64,000 nucleotides of DNA from Scolanthus callimorphus (GCA_033964015.1 CM066915.1:9287575-9351574), one strand, 5' to 3'; numbered from the stretch's first letter, positions 33,501 to 42,582 are shown. Made by a program: numbers and translations. Notes: generated from the letters alone by a model not told the origin.

Positions 33501-35431
33501 GAGGCCATGCGGCCTACGGCTCGCGTGTTTCAAACTTTATCTTGTTTTTCCAGCATCCCTCGTGCGTTCATCACATAATAAAACCACAGAAATCCGCTTT
33601 TTATTGCTTTAAAAAGGAAATGAACGAGAATGGGCGTGATATAGAATTCAGTATGTCTCGTCGTTAGATTTCTAAGATGGTAGACATGCTTCCAAGATGG
33701 TGGACATGTTTCTAAGATGGCGGACATAGGATTCTAACTGCGTTTTTTATAATTCTTATAAGTGAACCCGTGTTTCTGCAGCTTCTTCTGATCGCACAAC
33801 TAACACTAAGGGAGGAACAATCATCACTCAGAGGTTTTGAAAAACCTACCGGGAATGCGTACATGCTTGATTCGGGAAACCCTTTGATATTCTTATAAAA
33901 GCCGCAGTAAATGGTAGCTCTCCCTGGCCTGTCCCTTTTGGCCATGACAAATTCTACATGTATTGTGGGTGACACGCGAAAGAATTCGTTGTTTGGCCGT
34001 CTGAACCTTCATTATCCTATATAATCTAGGGACGTGTCATTATTTAGCGCGCGGTGGGGGGGGGGGGGGGGGGGGGTGCTCCTTTTTTTGTGGGGAGGGT
34101 CCTAATTTTTGGGGGGTATCCAAAGGGAGGTTTTTTTTTACTCCTGTTTGGGGGAGGATCATTCCGAGAGTGATGGGCAAGATGATGCGTCAGAGGGTGA
34201 TGGACAAGATGATGAGTCACAGGGCGATGGACAAGATGACGAGTCGGGGGGTGATGGACAAGATGATGAGTCAGAGGGTGATGGACAAGATGACGAGTCA
34301 GAGGGTGATGGACAAGATGACGAGTCAGAGGGTGATGGACAAGATGACGAGTCAGAGGGTGATGGACAAGATGACGAGTCACATGGTGATGGACAAGATG
34401 AGACAAGTCACAGGGTGATGGACAAGATGATATTTCGAACAATATGATGTTGATGTTAGGGAACTTCTCCATATGACTTAATCAGGTCTGGACGAATTGC
34501 CGAACTTGGAAAAGCAGTTCTTTATATCAATAGCCATCATAGGTATGCCAAAAATGGCAAAGGTCGAGTGCAAACGAAATTTTTTTTCGAAAGATTTTGA
34601 TGTTTATAACAAAGGATGTGAATTTCTTGTATGTCAATCTTGTATGAAGTCATATTTGTTAAGCACAAGCAGAAGTTTAACTACCTTTTAGCTTTGAACG
34701 CAATAAGTATTCTGCTATTAAGAAGAATGACAGAGACTGTGCATCCCTCAGACGAGTCTATCCGATAGGGCAAGCATTTATTTAGGGCAAGTAGTTTTTT
34801 TTAGAAAATATAAAATAGAAGTGGGGAGGGTCACAATTTTTACCTATGACTGGGGGAGGGTCACAATTTTTTTTTGTATGTTGAAGGGGAGGGTCATTAT
34901 TTTTTCGGAGAATCCTATATAATCTAGATGGTAGACTAGGCCAGAGAATCCTATATAATCTAGATGGTAGACTAGGCCAGATAATCCTATATAATCTAGA
35001 TGGTAGACTAGGCTAGAGAATCCTATATAATTTACTAGAGAATCCTATATAATCTAGATGATAGACTAGGCTAGAGAATCCTATATATCTAGATGGTAGA
35101 CTAGGGTAGAGAATCCTATAAAATCTAGATGGTAGATTTGGCTAGAGAATCCTATAAAATCTAGATGATATACTAGGCTAGAGCATCCCATATAATCTAG
35201 ATAATAGATTATCATCCTACCTTTCTTTTTGTGGCTCAAGCGCAGAGCTTAGCTTCCAGTTCACTCGATCCTCGCTCCGCACTTCATTCCATGCGACCGG
35301 TTGTAGCCTTGTGTCGTCTTCATACAGATCCAAAGGGACTTGCGTGAAGTCAAACGGAAGGACGTCATAATGCGAAACGTGTAACACCAGGGTCAAGAGG
35401 ATAGCGCCCACGTGACCCCCTAGGGTCAGCC
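26892..35431 (-). CDS. Dispatched-like RND/sterol-sensing-domain protein (whole gene model, 5' incomplete)
   Basis: Exons on minus: 35221-35431, 33850-34000, 32271-33382, 31028-31224, 29522-29746, 29062-29187, 28695-28988, 28209-28472 and 26892-27542, about 1075 codons in all. The protein has the two-fold RND layout: TM1 and a large extracellular loop, a sterol-sensing domain with GIGADD in its TM4 (about 32584-32601), a second TM7 plus loop, and a C-terminal five-helix half with GLAVDYVVH in TM10 (about 27320-27345). Dispatched proteins use the Asp residues of these motifs for ion-coupled release of lipid-modified Hedgehog; Patched, NPC1 and PTCHD proteins share the fold. The ADDVFVFLDTWRAAKD string is Dispatched-like, but an uncharacterised PTCHD/DISP3-type relative is possible. 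At least one 5' exon is missing from view. All junctions keep frame except 33850/33382. Confidence 0.8.
28209..28472 (-). CDS. Dispatched-like gene, exon 8 (second extracellular loop)
   Basis: The minus exon starts after CACTTAG with NTQCYAPNATMPFIKRFF and runs through HGFVDITPSVPVDSTEQSH to AWQDFLKEQ, with donor GTAATA. It is 264 bp, phase 0 at both ends. It contains an N-glycosylation-type site (NAT) and one Cys, as expected for an extracellular loop. Confidence 0.75.
28695..28988 (-). CDS. Dispatched-like gene, exon 7 (second extracellular loop)
   Basis: The exon follows acceptor TTTTTTATAACAG and reads KESLKPRYPVGTNFDLPLTS, then MYYRYFEVAVAYWLTNGNTS, ending YGNFPIE before donor GTTAGT. 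It is 294 bp, phase 0 at both ends. N-glycosylation-type sites (NTS, NLT) fit an extracellular position. The overlapping minus frames on either side are intron read-through. Confidence 0.75.
29062..29187 (-). CDS. Dispatched-like gene, exon 6
   Basis: A 126-bp exon, phase 0 at both ends, after an acceptor ATTCCAG: KLCKTLNTLSKDKIDAMKVR to CYMDAMETFYK, with a GTTTGG donor. Two Cys residues probably pair within the extracellular loop. The donor is not a strong consensus, so the 3' edge could shift slightly. Confidence 0.7.
29522..29746 (-). CDS. Dispatched-like gene, exon 5
   Basis: After acceptor CGTTTCAG the exon reads VEIMGPGTNWYDVRQLSKEA, then KVYIVWGLRNQDRSTCHFTD, and ends SPPCQIAML at donor GTGAGT. 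It is 225 bp, phase 0 at both ends. KVYIVWGL matches the conserved start of the second extracellular loop in Dispatched-type proteins (a K-V-x-V-V-W-G-type string). Confidence 0.8.
29747..31027 (-). other. Intron of the Dispatched-like gene
   Basis: Contains G homopolymer tracts at about 29981-29996 and 30018-30035 and a repeat carrying GGGTACGAGAATG (about 30730), related to sequence at the start of the window. No gene is seen. Confidence 0.55.
31028..31224 (-). CDS. Dispatched-like gene, exon 4 (TM7)
   Basis: The exon encodes a charged linker (EGEHTSDEDAKAGDC) and the seventh membrane helix HKVLRWVTVVVFSAWIAVSI, then TNLRPDDEQ at donor GTAAGG. The upstream exon ends in phase 1, which requires the acceptor CACAG at 31225-31226. 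The nearby CTAG acceptor at 31232 would put a stop in frame, so it is rejected. Length 197 bp, returning to phase 0. Confidence 0.72.
31626..32063. mobile_element. 438-bp MITE in an intron, GGTGGGTTCACACT ends
   Basis: GGTGGGTTCACACT at 31626 is mirrored by AGTGTGAACCCACC ending at 32063. The flanks can be read as TA/TA, or, if one more base is counted in the repeat, as ATT/ATT. Internal words such as GTATACTTTCAGTGTGAACG and TATACTTTAAATATAAGTA add inner inverted structure. It sits in the intron between exons 3 and 4. Confidence 0.7.
32271..33382 (-). CDS. Dispatched-like gene, exon 3 (first loop and sterol-sensing domain)
   Basis: The largest exon (1112 bp). From acceptor GTTTTCTTTTAG it reads SNRYLDMLTLYYEDKTTDNV and a long extracellular loop with several Cys (KMCLLKSSQGLDKCVPP), then the sterol-sensing helices from VVQDLMLVMASFMFIFIFML, through FHVLSVFIVAGIGADDVFVF (TM4 with the DD pair) and SMLITSLTTFVAFMANALSP, to VNYISVIVFFPTVVITYELY. 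The donor ATCA|GTAAGT is at 32270, phase 1. The GxGxDD motif is intact, arguing for a functional permease-like core. Confidence 0.88.
33850..34000 (-). CDS. Dispatched-like gene, exon 2
   Basis: After the acceptor GGTTCAG the exon completes an Arg codon and reads RPNNEFFRVSPTIHVEFVMA, then GRATIYCGFYKNIKGFPESS and MYAFP at the donor GTAGGT. It is 151 bp. The upstream junction is in phase. The downstream one is not: a direct join to exon 3 at 33382 gives an immediate TAA, so either a small exon of length 3n+2 is missed within 33383-33849 or a base is missing nearby. Confidence 0.65.
34046..34910. repeat. Second copy of the GGGAGGGTC repeat family, with a minisatellite inside
   Basis: Opens with a G homopolymer, then GTGGGGAGGGTCCTAATTTT and CTCCTGTTTGGGGGAGGATC, and closes with GTGGGGAGGGTCACAATTTT lines at 34820-34900, matching 3060-4075. 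It lies in the intron between exons 1 and 2 of the Dispatched-like gene. Confidence 0.6.
34163..34432. repeat. 27-bp minisatellite, unit GATGGACAAGATGACGAGTC + AGAGGGT
   Basis: About nine to ten units, the central ones nearly identical. All three plus frames and one minus frame are open through it; the plus frame would give an acidic EGDGQDDES repeat and the minus frame an H/P-rich repeat. As the array sits inside a dispersed repeat within an intron, no protein is assumed. Confidence 0.85.
34905..35215. repeat. ~36-bp tandem repeat, AGAATCCTATATAATCTAGA unit
   Basis: About eight degenerate units with AGAATCCTATATAATCTAGA then TGGTAGACTAGGC. The array ends only a few bases from the donor of the first visible Dispatched-like exon (35220), so it forms the 5' end of that intron. 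Confidence 0.85.
35221..35431 (-). CDS. Dispatched-like gene, first visible exon (TM1)
   Basis: The exon follows acceptor TTGTGTCAG, entering in phase 1, and reads LTLGGHVGAILLTLVLHVSH (TM1), then DFTQVPLDLYEDDTRLQPVA, which is the conserved stretch after TM1, and ends EPQKE at donor GTAGGA, phase 2. Because it begins mid-codon, at least one upstream exon with the start codon exists. It is not visible in the repeat-filled DNA beyond 35431 and may be outside the window. Confidence 0.7.
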
Positions 35432-35760
35432 CTGACACAACACAACAAACATCAGTGAGCTTGACACGCTATTCCACGGACTATTGACACAACACAACAA
35501 ACATCAGTGAACTTATTAAACTGCCACTAGCACCTAAATTGCACTTACCTGAAATTCCACTAAATTCGGCACACAAGTACTAGACATCATTATTTTTAGC
35601 ACTACCTTATTTATTTTGCCGTTGAAAGGAAAATAGGGTATTTTTGCCCCAAACTTCGATCCTAATGAGTCCGATGAGATCCACATATGTTCAGACCCCC
35701 AAGATACACCGCGCGTGACACGTGATCTCAGCCCAGCACAGAGAGCTCGAACTGCAGATC
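35432..35760. other. Sequence upstream of the first visible exon
   Basis: The phrase ACACAACACAACAAACATCA occurs twice (about 35434 and 35489). From about 35655 to 35716 it is similar, in opposite orientation, to 40636-40700 at the far side of the split LINE. No exon is seen. Confidence 0.4.
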
Positions 35761-36317
35761 TTAAATGCCTCTTTTCCCATTTTTAGTCTCCAAAAAATAA
35801 GTCGTACGGACTGCAATATGTCTTAGTTCTCCGGTTCTAATCGTCGCATTCTGCACCAGTTTTTTTTTATTCCTTTCGCCCATAGTGGGGCATAAGGCCG
35901 CAGCTATTATACGCCACCGGGAACAGTCTTTGGCAGCCCGCTCGGCTTGTCCCCGAGTAAGATCTAATTCCTGGAACTCCCTTTCAATTGTCCTTCTCCA
36001 AGTAGTCTTTGGCCGGCCCCTTTTCCTTCTTCCTGGTGGAGTCCATCTGAGAGAGGTTTTAGGAAGACGCTCAGGAGGCATTATTAACACGTGGCCTAGC
36101 CAAGTTAGCCGTCGCTTCTTAATTTCAGCGATAATGCTGCGAGTATAGGTCTCGGTTTGAAATTTTGTTTGGCCAATATATACCACGTATATTCTCCTCG
36201 AGCAGCTATTATGGAAAAATTCCACTTTGGCCATGTCCTTCTTCACCACCCTCCAGCATTCCGATCCATAGAGCAGTACTGATTTTACATTGCTGTTGTA
36301 CAGTTTCACTTTGGTCT
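35761..36317 (-). pseudogene. C-terminal part of the RTE-like reverse transcriptase
   Basis: An open minus frame whose recognisable part ends at the TTAA junction (36317/36318). It contains NSNVKSVLLYGSECWRVVKK, then a W-L-G-H-V motif, GRPKTTWRRTIEREFQELDL, and RWRIIAAALCPT, after which LINE proteins of this type end. The frame read through into the inserted element (to 36363) is an artefact. Confidence 0.85.
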
Positions 36318-36321
36318 TTAA

Positions 36322-39300
36322 GAGCCGCTGCCTGTAAATATCAAACATCGTCCGACAGATCAAAAAAATCGACCTCCAGTTTATTTTATAAAATGAGCTC
36401 CCATATGGAACTATTTTCGAAAATGGAGTTTAAAATTTTCAGCGAGTTTAATTTTTCGAGAAATCTCGTCAAGTCTGATTTCACCCAAATAGGGCTCGTC
36501 GCGACACCGAAAATCGCAAAATTTTGCCTAGATTGGGAAGCCTCGCAAAGCCTGAAAGCGAAAGATATTGAGATTTTGTTTTCGATCTCATAAAAGTGGG
36601 TCATCTAGATGGCTGGAAAACGGAAAGGTTATTTTTGCTTTTGATTTTCCAAAAAATTTGCAGGACCCTACATGAGCCCCGTCAAAAGCAAAAATTGTTC
36701 GGCTTAAATTTGACTAGAATTCAGGGGCAAGAATCTCAGCTGGTGCGCATCGAATTTTCAATAAAAATGTTTTTACATTGTTCCCAATCTTTCATTTCTA
36801 TCATATAAAAAAATTAATCGCGGCCCGCAATTATTTACCTTCTACGAAAGCGAAACGTCGAAGTCACTTTTGCATTTTTCACATGACACGCGATTCAAAT
36901 TGACTTCATGCCAGGAAGGGAAATATTCACATTTACTTGTTTGAATTGTTCTAAAAAGGCATTTATTATTATAGAAATAGTCATAGAAGTTAGGTTAGCT
37001 GTCGTAGCTTTAGATTTAGTAAATATACAGATTTAGAAATTTCCAATCTGTGAACATAATTAGCATAAAGCGAGACAGTACTTGCGTGAGAAGTTGATTC
37101 AGGGACCGGTCATAAATTAGAGGGGGGGGGAGGGCTGGTGCATTTTTATTTTGGTCTACATGTTTTTGGGAAACCCTCCCCTGACAAGATGCACGAAAAA
37201 TGTTGGCCCTCCCAAATGCGGTGACATATTTAATGATGACCCCCCCCCCCCATTATTCACTAAATATAGATTTGGAAAAATATATACATTTTTATTAGCT
37301 GTTTAAATCTACTTTTCATGTTATAATAGCAGTGCAAGATTTGATGTATTTCATACCCGAAAGTTACTTTTACATATAGACATTATATAGTACATTACTT
37401 TGCTTAAAACCCAGATAATAATTATCTTGCCAGGTTGAGTATTACTTACATTGTCATTGGTAAATCTAGTGAGATCCTAGGGTCGTAGCAAGCCTGCAAA
37501 AACTCTAAAACTGGGGGGGAGGAGGAGGGCACAACACATCAGCAACTCAAGGCAGCATTTTAATAAGGGAAAGTTAAAATTCTCTTGCGCGCGGAGCGCG
37601 CCGAAAATTTAGAGACCAGCATGTGAAATTTCCGCATGTTTGGGGGAACTTTGATATGCAGGGTGCAAAATCGGGAGTTTTAAGGATTGATTGGGGAAAA
37701 ACTGGCCCTATAAGCGCTACGGCCATGCAGTATTACCCAAACAACGTTTGCGTAAAAAATAATGACCCTCCCTTTATCATTTGCACCAAATTTTTTGACC
37801 CTCCCTTTTTCACCTGCATGAAAATTAGAGGCCCTCCCCATATTTGCACCAGCCCTCCCCCCCTCTAATTTATGACCGGTCCCTCACTCCGAATTTACAC
37901 ATCTTTTCTTAGAGGAGGAATTTTCCCAACATGTACACTAGTTGCTCCTGAAAGAAATCGCTCCTTTTATTTTACCAACTGGAAGATAAGATAACTTTTG
38001 TATTTTTAGGCTTCGAAGTGCAAAGCTCCTCATGGTTTTGCTGTTTCAATTGTTTTCCCAGCCGATGCTAATTGAATTACTTTAGCCGAGTTATTTTTAG
38101 CGCGTGGAAATGAACATGAACTAAAAGCTCTCATAAATCGGGAAATAAAATAAACGAATTACTAGCAAATGTACTCTTTCATTTGGGTTTATAATTTGAG
38201 TCTTTGGTTTTTCAATTTGCTAATTTTGCATCTTACGAGGTTTTCTGAGATTTAGGCGTTACGCGGTTTTGTAACTCTGGAGAAAGCAACTCGGCGCGTG
38301 AACAGTTTCCACGCAGAAGATGACTAATTTATATCGCTCCATTTATTTCGTAAAGAGGAAGGTAAGATAGTTTGATAGTTTTTGGCTCTGTGGTAACTGA
38401 ATATTATCGCATTCCTTTTTCAATCTTGCTGTGTGAGTTGTTTTCCAATACGTAGCCCAATTGTTTTTAGCACATAAAAATAAAAAAGAATGAAATGCTT
38501 TCATAAATCGGAAACGGTTTTGATGGCAACTTTAATGAATTCCTCGTAAGATACAAAATTAGCAAATTATAAACCCAAATAAAAGAGTACATTTGCTAGT
38601 AATACATTTATTTTATTTCCCGATTTATGAAAGCTTTTAATTCATATTCATTCCCATGCGCTAAAAATAACTTGGCTAAAGTAATTCAATTAGCATCGGC
38701 TGGGAAAACAATTGAAACAGCAAAACCAAAGTTTTGTACTTCGAAGCCTAAAAATAAAAAAGTTATCTTATCTTCCAGTTGGTAAATAAAAGGAGCGATT
38801 CCTTTCAGGAGCAACTAGTGTACATGTTGGGAAAATTCCTCCTCTAAGAAAAGATGTGTGTATTCGTAGTGAATCAACTTCTCACGCAAGTACTGTCTCG
38901 CTTTATGCTAATTATGTTCACAGATTGGAAATTTCTAAATCTGTATATTTACTAAATCTAAAGCTACGACAGCTAACCTAACTTCTATGACTATTTCTAT
39001 AATAATAAATGCCTTTTTAGAACAATTCAAACAAGTAAATGTGAATATTTCCCTTCCTGGCATGAAGTCAATTTGAATCGCGTGTCATGTGAAACAGTGA
39101 AAAATGCAAAAGTGACTTCGACGTTTCGCTCTCGTGGAAGGTAAATATTTGCGGGCCGCGATTATTTTTTTTTATATGATAGAAATGAAAGGTTGGGAAT
39201 ATTGTAAAAACATTTTTATTGAAAATTCGATGCGCACCAGCTGAGATTCTTGCCCCTGAATTCTAGTCAAATTTAAGCCGAACAATTTTTGCTTTTGACG

Positions 39301-39657
39301 GGGCTCATGTAGGGTCCTGCAAATTTTTTGGAAAATCAAAAGCAAAAATAACCTTTCCGTTTTCCAGCCATCTAGATGACCCACTTTTATGAGATCGAAA
39401 ACAAAATCTCAATATCTTTCGCTTTCAGGCTTTGCGAGGCTTCCCAATCTAGGCAAATTTTGCGATTTTCGGTGTCGCGACGAGCCCTATTTGGGTGAAA
39501 TCAGACTTGACGAGATTTCTCGAAAAATTAAACTCGCTGAAAATTTTAAACTCCATTTTCGAAAATAGTTCCATATGGGAGCTCATTTTATAAAATAAAC
39601 TGGAGGTCGATTTTTTTGATCTGTCGGACGATGTTTGATATTTACAGGCAGCGGCTC
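36322..39657. mobile_element. 3.3-kb palindromic TTAA element (long inverted arms)
   Basis: The termini GAGCCGCTGCCTGTAAATAT (36322) and its exact inverse ending at 39657 start inverted arms of more than 1 kb: the left arm is 36322-37101 plus 37887 to about 38240, and the right arm is about 38540-39657. TTAA flanks both sides (36318-36321 and 39658-39661), and the interrupted LINE shows a single TTAA at the insertion point. The ~300-bp centre resembles a further diverged copy of the arm. No transposase is encoded. TTAA specificity suggests piggyBac or Kolobok mobilisation. A later element (37102-37883) sits in the left arm only. Confidence 0.88.
37102..37883. mobile_element. 782-bp element nested in the left arm of the palindrome, TCA duplication
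   Basis: The ends GGGACCGGTCATAAATTAGA (37102) and TCTAATTTATGACCGGTCCC (to 37883) are inverted repeats. TCA flanks both sides (37099-37101 and 37884-37886), and the uninterrupted right arm shows the empty site with one copy (38870-38872). Next to each end are G- or C-rich tracts and lines such as GAGGCCCTCC, reminiscent of the GGGAGGGTC family. Superfamily unclear; a 3-bp duplication fits PIF/Harbinger-like elements. Confidence 0.85.
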
Positions 39658-39712
39658 TTAAGTTATATTCTTTGGACTTCCAGATGGGTTTCATCTTACT
39701 GAATGCACCTCC

Positions 39713-39847
39713 CAGGGGCGGATCTAGGGTAAACGCTGACTGTAGCGCAGTAGAGATTTATGTCAATAACTGACAAAACAAATAAAGATCTCCCTGAAAT
39801 CTGACTGCAGCATTTGTTACAGTTGCAATAGTCTAAATCCGCCCCTG
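39713..39847. mobile_element. 135-bp hAT-like MITE, 5-bp duplication
   Basis: The ends CAGGGGCGGATCTAG and CTAAATCCGCCCCTG are inverted repeats of the CAGGGGCGGA type commonly seen in hAT elements. CCTCC flanks both sides (39708-39712 and 39848-39852). hAT elements usually make 8-bp duplications, but 5-bp families are known. It interrupts the RTE-like LINE between its RT core and the TTAA element. Confidence 0.75.
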
Positions 39848-40775
39848 CCTCCGGCTTTCCCGAGCCTAGCTTTGATGTCCTTCTGTGCTCCATTATCTGT
39901 GCTGATATTGCTGCCTAAATATGTGACATCTTCTACGGTTTCCAGTTCTTCTGCGAATCACTGGGGTGTGCGATAGTGAGTTAATTTGCATCACATTGGT
40001 CTTGGATTTGCTTACAAACAGTCCTGTTTTTTTGGGCGAGCTTCTGTAGTCTCGTGGTCTTTTCTTGAAGGTGTTTATTATTCGTTTCATAAGGGCCAAG
40101 TCATCCCCATAATAAAAGTATTCGAGGTGGTCAAGAAGGGTCCACTGTACGCTTCTGGGTCTGTCGGCGGTAGTGTTTCTCATGATCCAATCGATGATAG
40201 TGAGGAATAAAATCAGAGAATGCAGCCTTGTCTTACTCCAGACCCAACAGGGAAAGGATCAGACAGCGAGTTGTCTAGGATCACACTGCACTCAAAGTTG
40301 TCGTAAAACGTGCTGATAATTGAGATGATCTTGGATGGCAGCCCATAGTGTCGCAATATCTTCCAGACGCTTTGCCTATAAACACTGTCAAAGGCTTTCT
40401 TGAAATCGATGAAATTAATATGAAGGGAGGCGTTCCATTCTATACACTGCTCGATGGTATTACGGAGAATGAAAATCTGATTCCTCTACGAAAGCCAGCT
40501 TGTTCTTTTCTTAACCTAGCGTCAATTGCGTCTTCAATGCGACCAGTAGCTTGCACCAGTTTTAGCATTATTTTGATAGACTTTGTATATTTCACAACAT
40601 TTGCAATGGCCAATCCGAACGCCTGCCCAATGCGCGCGGTGTATCTTGGGGGTCTGAATTTGTGGACGTCATCGATCCCATTAGGATCGAAGTTTGTCCA
40701 TTGCAGAATATCAGGGACTTACGGTTACCATTCCAGTTTCCGAGGATGGTCAACTCTGTTCTTATTGAAATTTGT

Positions 40776-41062
40776 TATTTGATATATAGAGGATATTATG
40801 GCCGCGCGGAGATACGAGTGCGAACGAGTGAGATAAATTTTAACACGGGAAGATAAAATCCGTATCTCCAAGCGGCCATGTAATGTTCTCTTTATTATAT
40901 AAACATCAGTGAAATGCCAAATCGACATTTATTTTTACGAAAAACTGAAAACTAGAAAGCTATGTGTGTTACCTTCACTGTGAAGAGTGAAGATAAAAAT
41001 CATATCATTTTTTTGCGCGAGAGATACCTTAGTATTTCACTGATGTTTATATAATAAACGTC
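40776..41062. mobile_element. MITE-like repeat with internal inverted TTTCACTGATGTTTATATAA
   Basis: TTATATAAACATCAGTGAAA at about 40894 is the inverse of TTTCACTGATGTTTATATAA at about 41035. The left part contains ATGGCCGCGCGGAGATACGA and its near-inverse CGTATCTCCAAGCGGCCAT, a second stem. The nested stems are typical of a foldback element; I cannot define a target duplication. Confidence 0.55.
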
Positions 41063-42080
41063 AATCTATCTCACTATAGATGCATCATGCTATATCTGTT
41101 TTTCTTCATTTGTCCTGCCAAAGCATACCCTGAGTTCCAGAGTCACCAAAAAGCTTCACTAATTTACTATTTTGGCTTAGCGTGTCAGTAAACGAGTGAT
41201 GCTTGGAGACTCTCTCGTATCCAGGGAAGCTTCCGGCGGTCCCAACGGTTGCCATGCCAACTGATAATGAAGCTGGGGCCAAACCAACTCAAACTTTGAT
41301 TGAGCTTTATTCAACATTTTGTGTAACGCACCATGGCTTGAGGCTTGTTTCCATGGTGAAACATGTTGAATTGATGGTGACTTGGTTTTGCACCCCCAGT
41401 ATTCAACATGCTGCGCTCAGTGTAGCAAGACTTGCGCTATCAAGGTCAGTTTTCTTTTTGATGTGTCTGTGCTTCAAGTCCTTGATAAATGCTAACGACA
41501 CGGATTCACCGAGTGTGCCCCCTCGAATGCGCCTTCAAAACGCGCCTTCCGCTATGCCCGGGGGGACTCCCATTTGGTCGGTCGAGGTGCTCGTCGTATC
41601 TTTTATAGGTTAAATCGTGATCTGATAGCTTTTAGAGTGCCCAATCAAGCAACTTAGTCTTCAAATTAAGCTAAAAGAGCGCTTTGAATCGCTGTAAAAC
41701 CTTTGTCAGTTTTGTGGCGTTGCAACAGGTGTTAGGAACAGATGAATTGACATTTTCCGTGTTCGTTAATGGTATCTTTTAGGGGGTATTCTAAAGCTTG
41801 GCCACACCCATTTTTTTGTATCTTTCAAATTCGTTTTTCTCGACGAGCAGCCTTCCGTTAGTCTCGTTTAGTGGCTCAGCTGGTAGTCAATACTAAGCAT
41901 AATTTTTATATACCAAATCAGTGAATAGTCATTTTCGCGCGCTCTGATTCATGCTGATTGGTTCCTGAAATAGAAAATATCCAGCACTATTTACTGTTTT
42001 GAGAAAACTTTCAAAACGACGGCTCGTTTTGCGAGCGATACTGCGTTTTGAATCTTTTAAAACCACTGTATTTATCTACC
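41063..42080. other. Non-coding DNA with a repeat fragment
   Basis: A fragment beginning GGGGGACTCCCATTTGGTCG (about 41560) and continuing to CTTTTAGGGGGTATTCTAAA (about 41780) has the look of a dispersed repeat. Open frames at 41203-41613 have no recognisable domain. A tRNA A-box-like word at 41871-41886 has no matching B box, so no tRNA is called. Confidence 0.35.
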
Positions 42081-42094
42081 GATGTGGTATATAC

Positions 42095-42262
42095 TAAAAC
42101 AACTATCCCCGTCAGGGGCGGTGGATATCCACCACTATTCGCCTCCCCTTCGGGGGATAGTTGTTAACTATTCACCCTCCCTCATCCCCATCGGGGGATA
42201 TTTGCCCGTTGTTAACTATTCACCTCTCCTTCGGGGGATAGTGTTAACTATGAACAAATCAT
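42095..42262. repeat. Three to four copies of a ~60-bp unit (TTCGGGGGATAGTTGTTAAC)
   Basis: The phrase CCTTCGGGGGATAGTTGTTAACTATTCACC, or parts of it, repeats at about 42107, 42150, 42185 and 42230 with small changes. Not coding. Confidence 0.6.
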
Positions 42263-42582
42263 TACTTGATTTCCACTTGGCAGATTCTACTTGACAAATC
42301 AAACCCGATCTAATATATCGAATTGTAAGAACGGCTACCATCGAACTTAAGCTAAACATGGCTTGTTATATATCTTTTGTTTATGTCACAACAGATATCT
42401 AGCGACCTCGATGATAGAGCGCAATCCTGTACCTCGGTCGAGTCGTTATTTCTAGTTATTGCCTTTTGATGAAGCGAGATGCGCTATCAATAAGAAAAAG
42501 TCTTATAATATTGCTGCTATCAAGAACTCGGCAACAGTTAAACCGTGTTATAGCGTCTTTCTTCAACAAGTTTTTATCACGC

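Larger units (their letters stand above)
35761..40600 (-). mobile_element. RTE-like LINE fragment, split by a TTAA element
   Basis: On minus from about 40600, frames broken by indels carry RT motifs: DARLRKEQAGFRRG, INFIDFKKAFDSVYRQSVWK (motif A), a GVRQGC-type motif at about 40215-40235, and FYYGDDLALM at about 40090-40110, where the usual FADD is degenerate. After a 3336-bp insertion the coding resumes with TKVKLYNSNVKSVLLYGSEC, RRLTWLGHVLIMPPERLPKT and GRRKRGRPKTTWRRTIEREF, the typical C-terminal tail of RTE-type endonuclease-RT proteins. The reading frame is lost in several places, so this is a dead copy, truncated in the RT N-terminal part. Confidence 0.8.

Noticed and set aside
34044..34472. 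Histidine/proline repeat ORF on minus
   Set aside because: Antisense translation of the 27-bp minisatellite inside an intron repeat.
36165..36593. Plus-strand ORF of 142 codons
   Set aside because: It crosses the junction between the antisense LINE and the TTAA element, so it is a chance fusion of two repeats.
41871..41886. tRNA-like A box (GTGGCTCAGCTGGTAG)
   Set aside because: No B box at the right distance and no acceptor-stem pairing; at most a SINE relic.
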